Assembly: GCF_900069005.2 (NCBI RefSeq)
Contig: NZ_LN831279.1
Location: 1,024,581 to 1,088,580 of the forward strand
Length of the DNA stretch: 64,000 nucleotides
Direction of reading: 5' to 3'
Origin: Paenibacillus sp. GM2
GTDB lineage: Bacteria > Bacillota > Bacilli > Paenibacillales > Paenibacillaceae
Shown here in pieces: positions 25,968 through 35,465 of this stretch. The notes beneath the pieces were generated by a model. That model ran no database searches. It saw only the letters and a program-made list of their open reading frames with translations, and was not told the origin of the DNA. The translations under genes were made by a program, and so were the position numbers. Within the stretch, counting starts at the first letter, position 1, and every line of letters begins with the position of its first letter.

Positions 25968-28157
25968 TTATTTTGAGATCGAGAAAGGAAGCTCTTCCGG
26001 CTTGTAGTCGCGGTAAGTTGGAGCTAAGCCGAGACGGAAGTCGAGCGTCTTGCCTTCCATAATATCTTCGTGGGTAATAAATAGCTTGGTGTAATCCTGA
26101 CCCGCCAGCTTGACGCCGGATACGAAGTTGGACTGCGGATTATTGTTATCCGTGCGGATTTGCATTTGCTTGCCGTTCGGCAGCTCAATCGTTACCTGAT
26201 CGAATAATGGAATGCCAAGCACATACTCGTTGCTGCCAGGGGATACCGGATAGAAGCCCATGGAGCTGAATACATACCAGCCGGCCATACTGCCGTTATC
26301 CTCGTCGCCAGGATATCCATTAAAGCCGCTGTTGAACAGATTCGTTACGATCTGTTTGATTACAACCTGCGATGAGGCCGGCTGTCCGACATAGTTGAAC
26401 AGATATGGAATGTGGAAGCTTGGCTGATTGGAGATTGCTACTTGCCCAAAATCGATAGCGGCCATTTCACTCATCTCGTGAATCTCGAAGCCGTAGCCGA
26501 GCACATCAAAATCCGGCGCTTTATTACATAGTTCTGTGAGCTTAGCGAAGAAGCGTTCTTTTGAGCCATAGGCATCGATTAGCCCTTGGAAATCCTGGAA
26601 TACAGCGAAGCCGTTCTGCCAGGCGCTTCCCTCGGCATAGTCCCGTCCCCAGCTCGTGTCGTTGAAGTCGGGACGGAATTGTCCGTTCTGATCTTTGGCC
26701 CGCATAAAGCCGAGCTCGGAATCAAAGATATTGCGGTAATTCAGCGCGCTCTCGCGGTATTTGTCGGCGATATCCGACTTGCCCAGTATATCGGCGACAC
26801 GGCTGATGCAATAATCGCTATAAGCGTAGTCCAGCGTATGGTTAACGCTCTCATGATAGTTGCTCGGAACATAACCGTATTTTATATAGTCCAGTGTGCC
26901 TTGGCGTCCGTAGCAAGTTTGCTCGCTCTGGGTCGTCGCCGCTTTCAGCATCGCTTCCAGCAGCTCAGGCATCATGTTCAATCCGATTCCCTTGGCTGCG
27001 GCATCTGCGATAACCGCGTCGATCAAGGTGCCCGGCATCAGTCCGCGCTCATCCGGGGACAACCATTTCGGCAGGAATCCGGCTTCCCGGTAAGAGTTCA
27101 GATAGCCTTCCAGCATCTCTTCATATTCCTGCGGCGCTAGGATGGAGTAGAGTGGATAGACGGTCTTATAAGTATCCCAGAAGCCGTTATTCGTATAGAG
27201 GACACCCTTCTTGACCGTTCTTGCTGTGGTATCATAATGAACCGGCTCCATATTGGCATCCAGCTCGTAAAACTTCTGCGGGAACAAGAACATGCGATAC
27301 AGGCAAGTGTAGAAGGTGCGCAAATACTCTTCATTGGAGTGCGATACCTGAATTTTGCTCAAATATCGGTTCCAGGCCTGGGCGCTTTGCTCTTTCAACT
27401 CATCGATCGACAAATTCAGTTCTCGCTCCAGGTTAAAATTAGCTTGCTCACCGCTAATAAAAGAAGTCGCCAGCTTGACATTAAGGGAATCAGTCTCACA
27501 GTCCTTGAAGCGGATAACAAAATGACGGTCCTTACCGCTGACCGATGCTTCGCTATAGAGCTTGCCTTCTTCGTCGTAATAGCCGGAGGTGTCCGGATCG
27601 ATCTTTTTATTGAAGCTCATCGTTACGTGCATGCGGAATTGATCGTCATGGCAGCCGGCAAAATTGCTGACATAGCCGTTGAGTCTGCGGTTAGCGGCAT
27701 CCAAATGCCATTCGCTGATGTTCTTCACGTTCAGCACAAGCCCGGCCTGATGGCGAGAATGATACTGAATGCGCAGTGCAGCTCCGTAACATGTTGGAAC
27801 CAGTTCGCTGGTAATGTTGTAGCGCTGTTGTTTCACCCTGACGTAGTTCGGCTTAAATACCGCTTCTTCCGGCCGGTATGAGCTCTGGCAGGTGAAGACG
27901 GTGCCCCTAATCTTATCATCTGCAATAGGTGTCATTAGAAAATGGGCGAAGTCCCCCATCCATGGACTTGGTTGGTGGGTGAGACGGAAGCCCTGGAAGA
28001 CGCGGTCCAGCGGGTTAAAGAACCAGCTTCCCTCATCGTTAGTTTGAACCGCAAAGTGATTCATGCCGAACGGGACGGATGTATATGGAAGTGTGTTCCC
28101 ATTCGAATAAGAGTGCTTGTTGTTGGTGCCTTGTCTGGTATCAATATAATGCAGCAT
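25968..28157 (-). CDS. GH92 family alpha-mannosidase (exo-alpha-1,2-type)
   Basis: 729 residues without a signal peptide, so it acts in the cytoplasm on imported oligosaccharides. GH92 landmarks: the N-terminal beta-sandwich (DTRQGTNNKHSYSNGNTLPYTSVPFGM), the catalytic (alpha/alpha)6 barrel with NNGFWDTYKTVYPL, the acid and Ca-binding segments HESVNHTLDYAYSD and GYPGDEDNGSMAGWYVFS. GH92 enzymes are Ca-dependent inverting mannosidases, commonly alpha-1,2 on N-glycans. Second gene of a regulator-GH92 operon (35-nt gap). Start ATG at 28157 behind AGGAGTG. Linkage specificity is inference. Confidence 0.93.
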   Translation of the reverse strand: MLHYIDTRQGTNNKHSYSNGNTLPYTSVPFGMNHFAVQTNDEGSWFFNPLDRVFQGFRLTHQPSPWMGDFAHFLMTPIADDKIRGTVFTCQSSYRPEEAVFKPNYVRVKQQRYNITSELVPTCYGAALRIQYHSRHQAGLVLNVKNISEWHLDAANRRLNGYVSNFAGCHDDQFRMHVTMSFNKKIDPDTSGYYDEEGKLYSEASVSGKDRHFVIRFKDCETDSLNVKLATSFISGEQANFNLERELNLSIDELKEQSAQAWNRYLSKIQVSHSNEEYLRTFYTCLYRMFLFPQKFYELDANMEPVHYDTTARTVKKGVLYTNNGFWDTYKTVYPLYSILAPQEYEEMLEGYLNSYREAGFLPKWLSPDERGLMPGTLIDAVIADAAAKGIGLNMMPELLEAMLKAATTQSEQTCYGRQGTLDYIKYGYVPSNYHESVNHTLDYAYSDYCISRVADILGKSDIADKYRESALNYRNIFDSELGFMRAKDQNGQFRPDFNDTSWGRDYAEGSAWQNGFAVFQDFQGLIDAYGSKERFFAKLTELCNKAPDFDVLGYGFEIHEMSEMAAIDFGQVAISNQPSFHIPYLFNYVGQPASSQVVIKQIVTNLFNSGFNGYPGDEDNGSMAGWYVFSSMGFYPVSPGSNEYVLGIPLFDQVTIELPNGKQMQIRTDNNNPQSNFVSGVKLAGQDYTKLFITHEDIMEGKTLDFRLGLAPTYRDYKPEELPFSISK

Positions 28158-28192
28158 ATAGACACTCCTTCAAATTTGAATGATGTAGGCGT

Positions 28193-29284
28193 TTATAGAT
28201 GCTTCACGGTCTGACGCCGGATCAGTTGAACCGGAACGATCACATTGTCCTGTGGCCGCTGCGGGTCTTCGAGCATCCCGATCAGATTCTTGGCAGCCAT
28301 ATAGCCCATTTGTGCAAAATCCTGAGAAATGGTCGTGAGCTTAGGTTCTACGAAGCTGGATAGATGAATATTGTCGAAGCCTACAATTGAGAAGTCATCC
28401 GGTATCGATAGCCCGGTATCCTTGGCGATTTGCATGATCTCAATTGCGATCAGGTCATTCTCCGCTACAATCCCGGTAATCCCGTTGTCCATAACCGCTT
28501 GAATGAACGCCCTGTAGTACTCCTTGCCGTCACCACCCTCATGGGATAAATAACGTTCTGTCAGATCGTTCACGCTATAATCGATCAGTCCGTTGTCGTA
28601 GAGCGCTTGCAAATAACCGAAGTAACGCTCCCGGATGGACGAAGACTTCTCGATTCGGGAAGGGGTGAGAAAGGCGATTCTTTTATGATTGTTCTCAATC
28701 AGGTGCTTGCAGGCTTGGTATCCGCCATCAAAATTGTCGGAGACAACGTAAGGGAACGAAATACCATCGATGATCTTATCCATCGTAACCAGCGGAAACT
28801 TCGACTGATAATATTGGTACAAAATGCCGAGATCCTCGCTGCTGCTCACCGGATAGATGATCAGACCTGAATGGTTGTTATGAAGCGCCGTCTCCAGCAG
28901 CCTGCGTTGTCCGATCACAGTGTTGGATTGAATATTTAACGTATAATCGGTCGTCGCTAAATATTCATTAATCCCTTTCTCATAATCACCAAGTCCCGGG
29001 TTATGGCTGAATGGCAGAATGAACAAAATCTCTTTGCCAATCCGGGGCAGAGGGCGGAGAGGAGGTAGATCAGCATGGACGAAGCTGCCTTTACCCTGTA
29101 CCCGGTAGATCAAATTGGCATTTTCCAGCTCGGTCAATGCCCGCTTGGATGTAATCCGGCTCACTTTGAACTCTTTAGAGAGCTCCGCTTCGGTAGGGAG
29201 CTGGTCCCCGGGCTGAAGCTCTCCGGAAGCAATCCTTGCTTTCAATGTGTTGACGATATGTTGATATAGTGGAATCTGTTCCAT
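28193..29284 (-). CDS. GntR/LacI hybrid (AraR-like) regulator of the mannosidase locus
   Basis: 363 residues. N-terminal GntR wHTH (IPLYQHIVNTLKARI, LPTEAELSKEFKVSRITSKRALTEL; residues 3-70) joined to a periplasmic-binding-protein-like LacI effector domain (VSDNFDGGYQACKHLIE, SIVGFDNIHLSSFVEPKLTTI). This architecture is typical of sugar-responsive repressors. ATG at 29284 behind GAGGAG. Three matching 15-bp sites lie in the 300-bp gap to the divergent GH125 gene, indicating autoregulation and control of both arms of the locus. Confidence 0.9.
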   Translation of the reverse strand: MEQIPLYQHIVNTLKARIASGELQPGDQLPTEAELSKEFKVSRITSKRALTELENANLIYRVQGKGSFVHADLPPLRPLPRIGKEILFILPFSHNPGLGDYEKGINEYLATTDYTLNIQSNTVIGQRRLLETALHNNHSGLIIYPVSSSEDLGILYQYYQSKFPLVTMDKIIDGISFPYVVSDNFDGGYQACKHLIENNHKRIAFLTPSRIEKSSSIRERYFGYLQALYDNGLIDYSVNDLTERYLSHEGGDGKEYYRAFIQAVMDNGITGIVAENDLIAIEIMQIAKDTGLSIPDDFSIVGFDNIHLSSFVEPKLTTISQDFAQMGYMAAKNLIGMLEDPQRPQDNVIVPVQLIRRQTVKHL

Positions 29285-29299
29285 ATTTTTCTCCTCACT

Positions 29300-29314
29300 A
29301 AATTTGGTATATCA
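29300..29314. promoter_or_regulatory. Mannosidase regulator operator 1 (near own gene)
   Basis: AAATTTGGTATATCA; shares the right half of the palindrome TGATAT-GGT-ATATCA. A further half-site TGATATG occurs at 29325. Confidence 0.65.
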
Positions 29315-29478
29315 TTTATTTGCTTGATATGTCAATTAGGAATATGTTAACGCTACAAAATTGAAGTTATTATGTAGAATATACGATAGAACAGGCTTTT
29401 CAGCAATACATAGGCTGATGTTATAGTAGTATAACCATTTTTAATGGCAATAAATAAGGGATGTACACGCTAGACAAA

Positions 29479-29493
29479 TGATATGGTATATCA
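29479..29493. promoter_or_regulatory. Mannosidase regulator operator 2
   Basis: TGATATGGTATATCA, perfect 6-3-6 palindrome. Confidence 0.8.
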
Positions 29494-29511
29494 TAAAATA
29501 AGAAATGAAGA

Positions 29512-29526
29512 TGATTTGGTATATCA
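29512..29526. promoter_or_regulatory. Mannosidase regulator operator 3
   Basis: TGATTTGGTATATCA, one mismatch in the palindrome; 33 bp from operator 2, upstream of the GH125 gene. Confidence 0.75.
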
Positions 29527-29584
29527 ACCACTCGTATCAGGGATATGAAATGATGATTTGATAGAGACTAAGGAGGCCAATATT

Positions 29585-30874
29585 TTGGGATACAATGAAA
29601 TTCCTGCATCGGTCAAAAGCTTTATGGATCAAATTACAGAGCTATGCGGCCAGGAGCATGCCCGTTGGGCCGAGAACTTTAACGCCTGCTTCGCCAATAC
29701 GCTGTTGACGACGGTTAAGCGTCAGCCAGACGGTACGACCTTCCTATTGACCGGGGATATTCCGGCAATGTGGCTGCGCGACTCGACTGCCCAGGTACGA
29801 CCATATCTTGTCATTGCCAAGCAGGATGCCGATCTTGGAGAGATGATCGCCGGCCTGGTCGAGCGTCAGCTCCAATATATTAACATGGACCCGTATGCCA
29901 ATGCTTTTAATGAAGAAGGAAATAATGCCGGGCATCAGACAGACCATACAGCAATGACGCCGTGGATCTGGGAGCGCAAGTATGAGATCGACTCGCTTTG
30001 TTACCCGCTCCAGCTTAGCTATCTGCTATGGAAGTCAACCGGGCGTACAGCGCAGTTCAATGATACATTCCAACAAGCGGTACGCAACGTCCTAGAGGTA
30101 TGGGAGACTGAGCAGGATCATAACCGCTCGCCATACACTTTTGTGCGTGATACAACTCGCCTTGAGGATACGCTTGTCAGAGACGGCAAGGGATCGCCAG
30201 TTGCCCCTACCGGCATGACCTGGTCCGGCTTCCGCCCGAGCGATGATGCTTGCCGTTACGGCTATCTCGTTCCATCCAACATGTTTGCAGTTGTTGTTCT
30301 CGATTATTTACGGGAAATTTACCAGGATATCCTGAAGGACAACTCCTTGATCGCACGGATCACCAAACTGCGTGAGGATATTGAACAAGGCTTGCAGAAG
30401 CATGCCAAGGTTTCCAATGCGAGCGGCGAGACGGTATACGCTTATGAAGTTGACGGTCTAGGAAATTATAGCATTATGGATGATTCGAATGTTCCGAATC
30501 TGTTGTCCGCTCCTTACTTGGGCTACTGCGACAGCAATGATCCTATGTATCTTTCTACACGCAAGACCTTGCTGAGTGCCGAGAATCCGTTCTTCTATGA
30601 AGGAAGTTATGCGAAGGGAATCGGCAGCTCGCATACGCCGGAGAATTACGTATGGCCTATCGCGCTGGCGATGGAAGGAATGACAACTGACGATAAGGCG
30701 GAGAAGGAGCGCATCCTCAATCTGCTGGTGGAGTGTGATGCCGGCACTAAGCTGATGCATGAAGGTTTTGATGTGAATGATCCGACGAAATATACGAGGG
30801 AATGGTTCTCTTGGGCGAATATGATGTTCTGCGAGTTGGTCATGGATTATTTCGACATCAGCATCAACAAATAA
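29585..30874 (+). CDS. GH125 family exo-alpha-1,6-mannosidase
   Basis: About 429 residues from the TTG at 29585, 7 nt behind AAGGAGG; a longer frame from TTG 29558 would bury that site. Family (formerly DUF1237) landmarks are TTFLLTGDIPAMWLRDSTAQVRPY, the catalytic acid and base region in AFNEEGNNAGHQTDHTAM and EGSYAKGIGSSHTPENYVWP, and TREWFSWANMMFCELV at the end. GH125 enzymes remove alpha-1,6-mannose from N-glycan cores. No signal peptide. Controlled by operators at 29479 and 29512. Confidence 0.93.
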   Translation: MGYNEIPASVKSFMDQITELCGQEHARWAENFNACFANTLLTTVKRQPDGTTFLLTGDIPAMWLRDSTAQVRPYLVIAKQDADLGEMIAGLVERQLQYINMDPYANAFNEEGNNAGHQTDHTAMTPWIWERKYEIDSLCYPLQLSYLLWKSTGRTAQFNDTFQQAVRNVLEVWETEQDHNRSPYTFVRDTTRLEDTLVRDGKGSPVAPTGMTWSGFRPSDDACRYGYLVPSNMFAVVVLDYLREIYQDILKDNSLIARITKLREDIEQGLQKHAKVSNASGETVYAYEVDGLGNYSIMDDSNVPNLLSAPYLGYCDSNDPMYLSTRKTLLSAENPFFYEGSYAKGIGSSHTPENYVWPIALAMEGMTTDDKAEKERILNLLVECDAGTKLMHEGFDVNDPTKYTREWFSWANMMFCELVMDYFDISINK

Positions 30875-30917
30875 GAGGATAATGAATAAGCCCAACCTTC
30901 TCATATTGAGAATAGGA

Positions 30918-30990
30918 CTTTTTGAACCTTGATTAGACTAAGGACTAGTTCAACTAAGAACTGGTTCAACTAAGAAGTAATTCTTGAACA
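30918..30990. other. Solo GTTCAAAAAG end and short tandem repeat between GH125 and GH38
   Basis: CTTTTTGAAC at 30918-30927 equals the end of the TIR element family, without a partner. It is followed by two near-copies of ACTGGTTCAACTAAGAA. Otherwise the 153-bp gap has no recognisable feature. Confidence 0.45.
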
Positions 30991-31027
30991 AATATGAGGT
31001 TGTACAAACAAGGGAGACGATCAGAAG

Positions 31028-33712
31028 ATGAAAAAAGTATACATTGTATCTCACAGCCACTGGGACCGTGAATGGTATTTGCCTTATGAGCAGCACCATA
31101 TGCGCTTGATTCAGCTTGTGGATGATCTGCTGGAACTGTTCGAGACGGATCCGGAATTCAAGAGCTTCCATCTTGACGGTCAGACGATTATTCTCGACGA
31201 CTATGTGCAGGTTCGTCCGGAGAAGAAGCCGCTGCTGGAGAAGTATATCCGTGAAGGACGCTTTAAAATCGGACCGTTCTATATTTTGCAGGATGACTTC
31301 CTGATCAGCAGCGAAGCTAACACGCGCAATATGCTGATCGGTTTTGAAGAGAGCAAGAAATGGGGCTCCCCAGTCAAGCTTGGTTATTTCCCGGATACGT
31401 TCGGAAATATGGGACAGACACCGCAAATTATGCGCGAGGCTGGACTGGATGTCGCAGCCTTCGGCCGCGGCGTGAAGCCGACAGGCTTCAACAATGTCGT
31501 GATCAATGATGAGAAATATGCCTCGCAATATTCTGAAATGTGGTGGGAAGGTCCGGACGGCTCGAAAATTCTCGGCCTCTTATTCGCTAACTGGTACAGC
31601 AACGGCAACGAGATTCCGGTAGACAAGGAAGAAGCCAAGCTGTTCTGGGACCGCAAGCTTGCGGATGCCTCACAATATGCTTCCACCGGTCATTTGCTGA
31701 TGATGAATGGCTGTGACCATCAGCCTGTACAGAAGGATTTGTCTGCTGCGATTCGCGTTGCAAATGAGCTGTATCCGGAGATTGAGTTCGTTCATAGCAG
31801 CTTCGAGGAATATATCGCAGCGTTGAAAGCGGACTTGCCGCAAGAATTGAGCACCGTTTCCGGCGAGTTGACGAGCCAAGAGACCGATGGCTGGTATACG
31901 CTGGCTAATACGTCTTCGGCCCGTGTCTATCTGAAGCAGATGAACACCGAAGTAGAACGCCAGCTGGAAAATATCGCAGAGCCGCTGGCAACGATGGCTT
32001 ATACCACTGCTGAGCAGTATCCGCATGACACTTTGCGTTATGCATGGAAGACGCTGATGCAGAACCATCCGCATGATAGCATCTGTGGCTGCAGCATCGA
32101 TGAAGTTCACCAGGAGATGGTCACTCGCTTCCAAAAAGCGAAGGAAGTGGGCAAATTCGTAGCTGATGAAGCCGCTGAGGCGTTGATGGCTCAGATCGAT
32201 ACCAGCGCTTTCCCAGAAGGCTCGAAGCCTTTCGTTATTTTCAATACGGCGGGTTCAGCAAAGACGGACGTAGCAGAAGTAACGATCGAATGGACGAGAA
32301 AGCCGTTCTCACAAGGGAAGCCTTCCAATCTCTATTATGAGCTGAAGGAGACCAAGCTTCCGGAGCTTGCCGTTGTAAACGCCCAAGGCAAGACCGTTGC
32401 AGCTGAAATTATCGACGAAGGTGTTACTTTTGGCTATGATCTCCCTAAGGATAAATTCCGCCAGCCTTATATGGGACGTTATGTGAAGGTACGGATGTTT
32501 ATGGAGCAAATGCCTGCTATGGCTTGGGAGTCCTTCGCGCTGGTAGAAGGTGCAGCCGCAGATTTGCAAGCGGACGAGGCTATCGTCAAGGAGCAAGGGC
32601 GTCTGCTGGAAAATGAATTCCTGAAGGTGATCATTCAAGAGGACGGTTCGTTGGATGTACAGAATAAAGAGACGGGCAAGGAATATACTGGTTTGATGGT
32701 ATTTGAGAATGTTGGTGATATCGCCAATGAGTATATTTTCAAGCAGCCAGTCGGAGATCAAGCGATTCTCTCCTCGGGCAAAAAAGCAAAAATTACCGTT
32801 CAATCGGCAAATGCCTTCGCCGCAGAAGTGCTGGTCGAGCAGGAGCTGGAAATTCCAGTATCGGCCGATGAACGTTTGGAAGAAGAAATGAAAGCTGTAA
32901 TCGAGTTCCGTGATCGCAAAGCTCAGCGCTCCAAAGAGACGGCTATTTTCAAAATTTCAACCAAGATCAAGTTGCAAAAAGGCAGCAAGCAATTGCAATT
33001 CGAGACTTCATATAACAACCAAATGAAGGATCACCGCCTGCGCGTCTTGTTCCCGACTGGAATCGAGGCGGCGTATCATGAAGCCGAGAGCATCTATGAA
33101 GTGGTACAGCGTCCTAACAAGGTAGATCGGGCTTGGGAAAATCCAACGAATCCGCAGCATCAGCATTCCTTCGTTAATATTCATAACGATGAGCACGGCG
33201 TTACAGTTGCGAACTTCGGACTAAATGAGTACGAAGTGTTGTCGGATCGAGGGACGATTGCAGTGACCCTGCTTCGCGCAGTAGGTGAGCTTGGCGACTG
33301 GGGTTACTTCCCGACACCTGAAGCACAATGCCTTGGCGAACATACCGTTAGATTTGCTGTTGCATTCCATGGCGATGAAGCGGATAAGCTGAGAACTTAC
33401 CATGAAGCGATGAACTTCCAGGTTCCGTTCAGCGCTTACCAGACCACGAAGCATGTCGGACAATATGCCGCCGATCATCAATACATGAAGATCGAAGGCG
33501 ACGCTTTCGCACTGACTGCATTCAAGCGCAAAGAGCATTCGGTCGAGATCGTAACGAGAGGCTTCAATATGACCGGTACCGAGCAGCCGCTTCGCCTGTC
33601 GATCGCCGAGCTTGCTCCACAGCGCTGCAATCTGCTGGAAGAGCCCGTTGATGTTAAGGTCACTGATCAGATCAAACCGGCTGAGATTGTAAGCTATAGC
33701 TGGAGCAAATAA
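31028..33712 (+). CDS. GH38 family alpha-mannosidase
   Basis: 894 residues. The zinc site and catalytic core are intact: VSHSHWDREW at the N-terminus (His, Asp ligands), the nucleophile Asp in GYFPDTFGNMGQTPQI, the zinc His in NGCDHQPVQ and the NHPHDSICGCSIDEVH motif. The C-terminal half is the beta-rich GH38C domain. Cytoplasmic retaining alpha-mannosidase, MngB-like. ATG at 31028 behind AAGGGAG. Cotranscribed with GH125 and ends at a terminator; with GH92 and GH125 it covers alpha-1,2, -1,6 and -1,3 type linkages. Confidence 0.94.
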   Translation: MKKVYIVSHSHWDREWYLPYEQHHMRLIQLVDDLLELFETDPEFKSFHLDGQTIILDDYVQVRPEKKPLLEKYIREGRFKIGPFYILQDDFLISSEANTRNMLIGFEESKKWGSPVKLGYFPDTFGNMGQTPQIMREAGLDVAAFGRGVKPTGFNNVVINDEKYASQYSEMWWEGPDGSKILGLLFANWYSNGNEIPVDKEEAKLFWDRKLADASQYASTGHLLMMNGCDHQPVQKDLSAAIRVANELYPEIEFVHSSFEEYIAALKADLPQELSTVSGELTSQETDGWYTLANTSSARVYLKQMNTEVERQLENIAEPLATMAYTTAEQYPHDTLRYAWKTLMQNHPHDSICGCSIDEVHQEMVTRFQKAKEVGKFVADEAAEALMAQIDTSAFPEGSKPFVIFNTAGSAKTDVAEVTIEWTRKPFSQGKPSNLYYELKETKLPELAVVNAQGKTVAAEIIDEGVTFGYDLPKDKFRQPYMGRYVKVRMFMEQMPAMAWESFALVEGAAADLQADEAIVKEQGRLLENEFLKVIIQEDGSLDVQNKETGKEYTGLMVFENVGDIANEYIFKQPVGDQAILSSGKKAKITVQSANAFAAEVLVEQELEIPVSADERLEEEMKAVIEFRDRKAQRSKETAIFKISTKIKLQKGSKQLQFETSYNNQMKDHRLRVLFPTGIEAAYHEAESIYEVVQRPNKVDRAWENPTNPQHQHSFVNIHNDEHGVTVANFGLNEYEVLSDRGTIAVTLLRAVGELGDWGYFPTPEAQCLGEHTVRFAVAFHGDEADKLRTYHEAMNFQVPFSAYQTTKHVGQYAADHQYMKIEGDAFALTAFKRKEHSVEIVTRGFNMTGTEQPLRLSIAELAPQRCNLLEEPVDVKVTDQIKPAEIVSYSWSK

Positions 33713-33747
33713 GTAAATAAATACGGTTAGTTTCCGAGTATCATCTG

Positions 33748-33796
33748 AACAGGTTCCTTATTTGCCGTTACAGCGGCTAAGGAGCCTGTTTTGTTT
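33748..33796 (+). terminator. Terminator after the GH38 gene
   Basis: 13-bp stem AACAGGTTCCTTA/TAAGGAGCCTGTT with one U-G pair, inner GCCG/CGGC, then TTGTTT. Confidence 0.85.
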
Positions 33797-33875
33797 AATA
33801 TAAGCTATAATGGTATTTGCTAAAATACAAATATCTGAACATGCACAAGCCATGGATTAAGAACGGGGGAAAACC

Positions 33876-34751
33876 ATGCGATTAGGATCTATTGAAGGTG
33901 GAGGAACGAAGTTTGTATGCGGAATCGGAAATGAGGAAGGGGAGATTGCAGAACGAATATCTTTTCCGACGACAACGCCTATGGAGACGCTGGACAAAGC
34001 GGTCGAGTTCTTCAAGGATAAAGGAATTCAAGCGCTTGGGTTTGGCAGCTTCGGCCCGGTTGATGTGAATAAACAGAGCGATACCTACGGCTCCGTGATG
34101 AAGACGCCCAAGCCGAATTGGGGCGGCTACCGAGTGGTGGACCATATTAAGCGCAGCTTGAACGTACCGGTCGGTTTTGATACGGATGTGAATGCCGCGG
34201 CGCTGGGAGAAGCCACCTGGGGAGCGGCCAGAGGATTGGATAGCTGTCTATATATTACCGTTGGCACCGGTATCGGAGCGGGAGCCGTCGCCGAAGGCAA
34301 TCTGATTCATGGATTGATGCATCCTGAAATGGGCCATATTCTAATCAGACGCCATCCAGATGACCACTATGCAGGCCATTGTCCGTTTCATCGGGATTGT
34401 CTGGAAGGACTTGCGGCAGGTCCAGCGATTGAAGCAAGATGGGGCAGACAAGGTCATGAGCTCGATGAGAATCATTTGGCCTGGAAGATAGAGAGCTACT
34501 ATCTTGCCCAAGCGCTAATGAACTATATCCTTATCCTCTCGCCGAAGAAGATTGTAATGGGCGGGGGCGTTATGGGCCAAGAGCAATTGTTTCCTTTGAT
34601 TCGTGAGCAGCTAAGTCAGCTCCTAAATGGATATATACATCATTCCGCCCTGAGTTCCGGCATAGACGATTACATCGTTCCGCCGGGATTAGGCAGCAAT
34701 GCAGGCCTGTGTGGTGGCTTGGCATTGGCCAAGCAGACCCTTGTAGAATAG
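33876..34751 (+). CDS. ROK-family sugar kinase (fructo/mannokinase, GmuE/YdhR-like)
   Basis: 291 residues. ATP-binding motif SIEGGGTKFVCGIG at the N-terminus, second phosphate loop TVGTGIGAGAV, and the ROK zinc motif with His and three Cys (AGHCPFHRDCLEGLAAGPA). Similar to Bacillus fructokinases that also phosphorylate mannose. In the context of three mannosidases it probably converts released mannose to mannose 6-phosphate. ATG at 33876 behind GGGGGA. Separate from the GH38 transcript by a terminator but followed by its own. Confidence 0.9.
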   Translation: MRLGSIEGGGTKFVCGIGNEEGEIAERISFPTTTPMETLDKAVEFFKDKGIQALGFGSFGPVDVNKQSDTYGSVMKTPKPNWGGYRVVDHIKRSLNVPVGFDTDVNAAALGEATWGAARGLDSCLYITVGTGIGAGAVAEGNLIHGLMHPEMGHILIRRHPDDHYAGHCPFHRDCLEGLAAGPAIEARWGRQGHELDENHLAWKIESYYLAQALMNYILILSPKKIVMGGGVMGQEQLFPLIREQLSQLLNGYIHHSALSSGIDDYIVPPGLGSNAGLCGGLALAKQTLVE

Positions 34752-34794
34752 AGCAGGATGGAGCAATAGCAAATATGAAAGGAAAATAACCCAG

Positions 34795-34822
34795 AAGCCC
34801 GGCAGAGATGCCGGGCTTTTTT
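34795..34822 (+). terminator. Terminator after the ROK kinase gene
   Basis: AAGCCCGGCA-GAGA-TGCCGGGCTT then TTTT. Confidence 0.95.
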
Positions 34823-34919
34823 GTCGAACGCATAAATGAGCGATGGACAGTCATAATAGGAAGGATAGCCCTGGGGCTGTCCCATTTCGGATAAGGACAT
34901 CTTAGAAAGGCTGATTAAT

Positions 34920-35438
34920 TTGGAGCTTAATGAGTGGCTGTTCTATTTCTTTGTATATTCTCTTTGCGGATTTCTGCTTGAGAATGTGTACAGCTGGTTC
35001 ACGGCGGGAGTGTTCTGGAAGGAAGGTTTTCTAAAGGGGCCCTTTAAACCGATGTACGGATTTGCACCGTTATTTTTGCTAATGCTGTCCGAAGTTGTAC
35101 AGAGCAAGCCGATCCTGTGGCTCGCCTGCCTGCTAATACCTACTGCCGTTGAATATGTCAGCGGTCTGCTGCTGCATAAGCTATTCGGCCGAAGATGGTG
35201 GGATTATTCAGACTATCACATTCAGCTGGACGGGTACATATGCCTGCGCTTCTCATTGTATTGGGGAGGGTTGTCATATGTTTTTCTACAGTTTATTCAT
35301 CCGGTTGTACAGGGGATTTATGACGGAATGGCGGGGTTATGGACGATTGCCGGTCCAATTCTTCTGCTGTTATTCATGATCGATATGCTGTTGACTTATT
35401 GGGTCCGGCGCAAAGCCTGGAAGCAAGAGCTGATTTGA
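34920..35438 (+). CDS. CmpB-type membrane protein (putative ABC-transporter type IV), copy 2
   Basis: 172 residues with about five helices; paralogue of 10258-10827. The same positions carry the family signature: GFLLENVYSWFTAGVFWKEGFLKGPFKPMYGFAP and RRWWDYSDYHIQLDGYIC. TTG start at 34920 behind AGAAAGG. The deacetylase-like gene follows 27 nt later, suggesting cotranscription and perhaps a cell-envelope role; no 22-bp motif is present here. Function unknown. Confidence 0.82.
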   Translation: MELNEWLFYFFVYSLCGFLLENVYSWFTAGVFWKEGFLKGPFKPMYGFAPLFLLMLSEVVQSKPILWLACLLIPTAVEYVSGLLLHKLFGRRWWDYSDYHIQLDGYICLRFSLYWGGLSYVFLQFIHPVVQGIYDGMAGLWTIAGPILLLLFMIDMLLTYWVRRKAWKQELI

Positions 35439-35465
35439 CAAATTTTATTGTGGAGGCGCAGGAAA

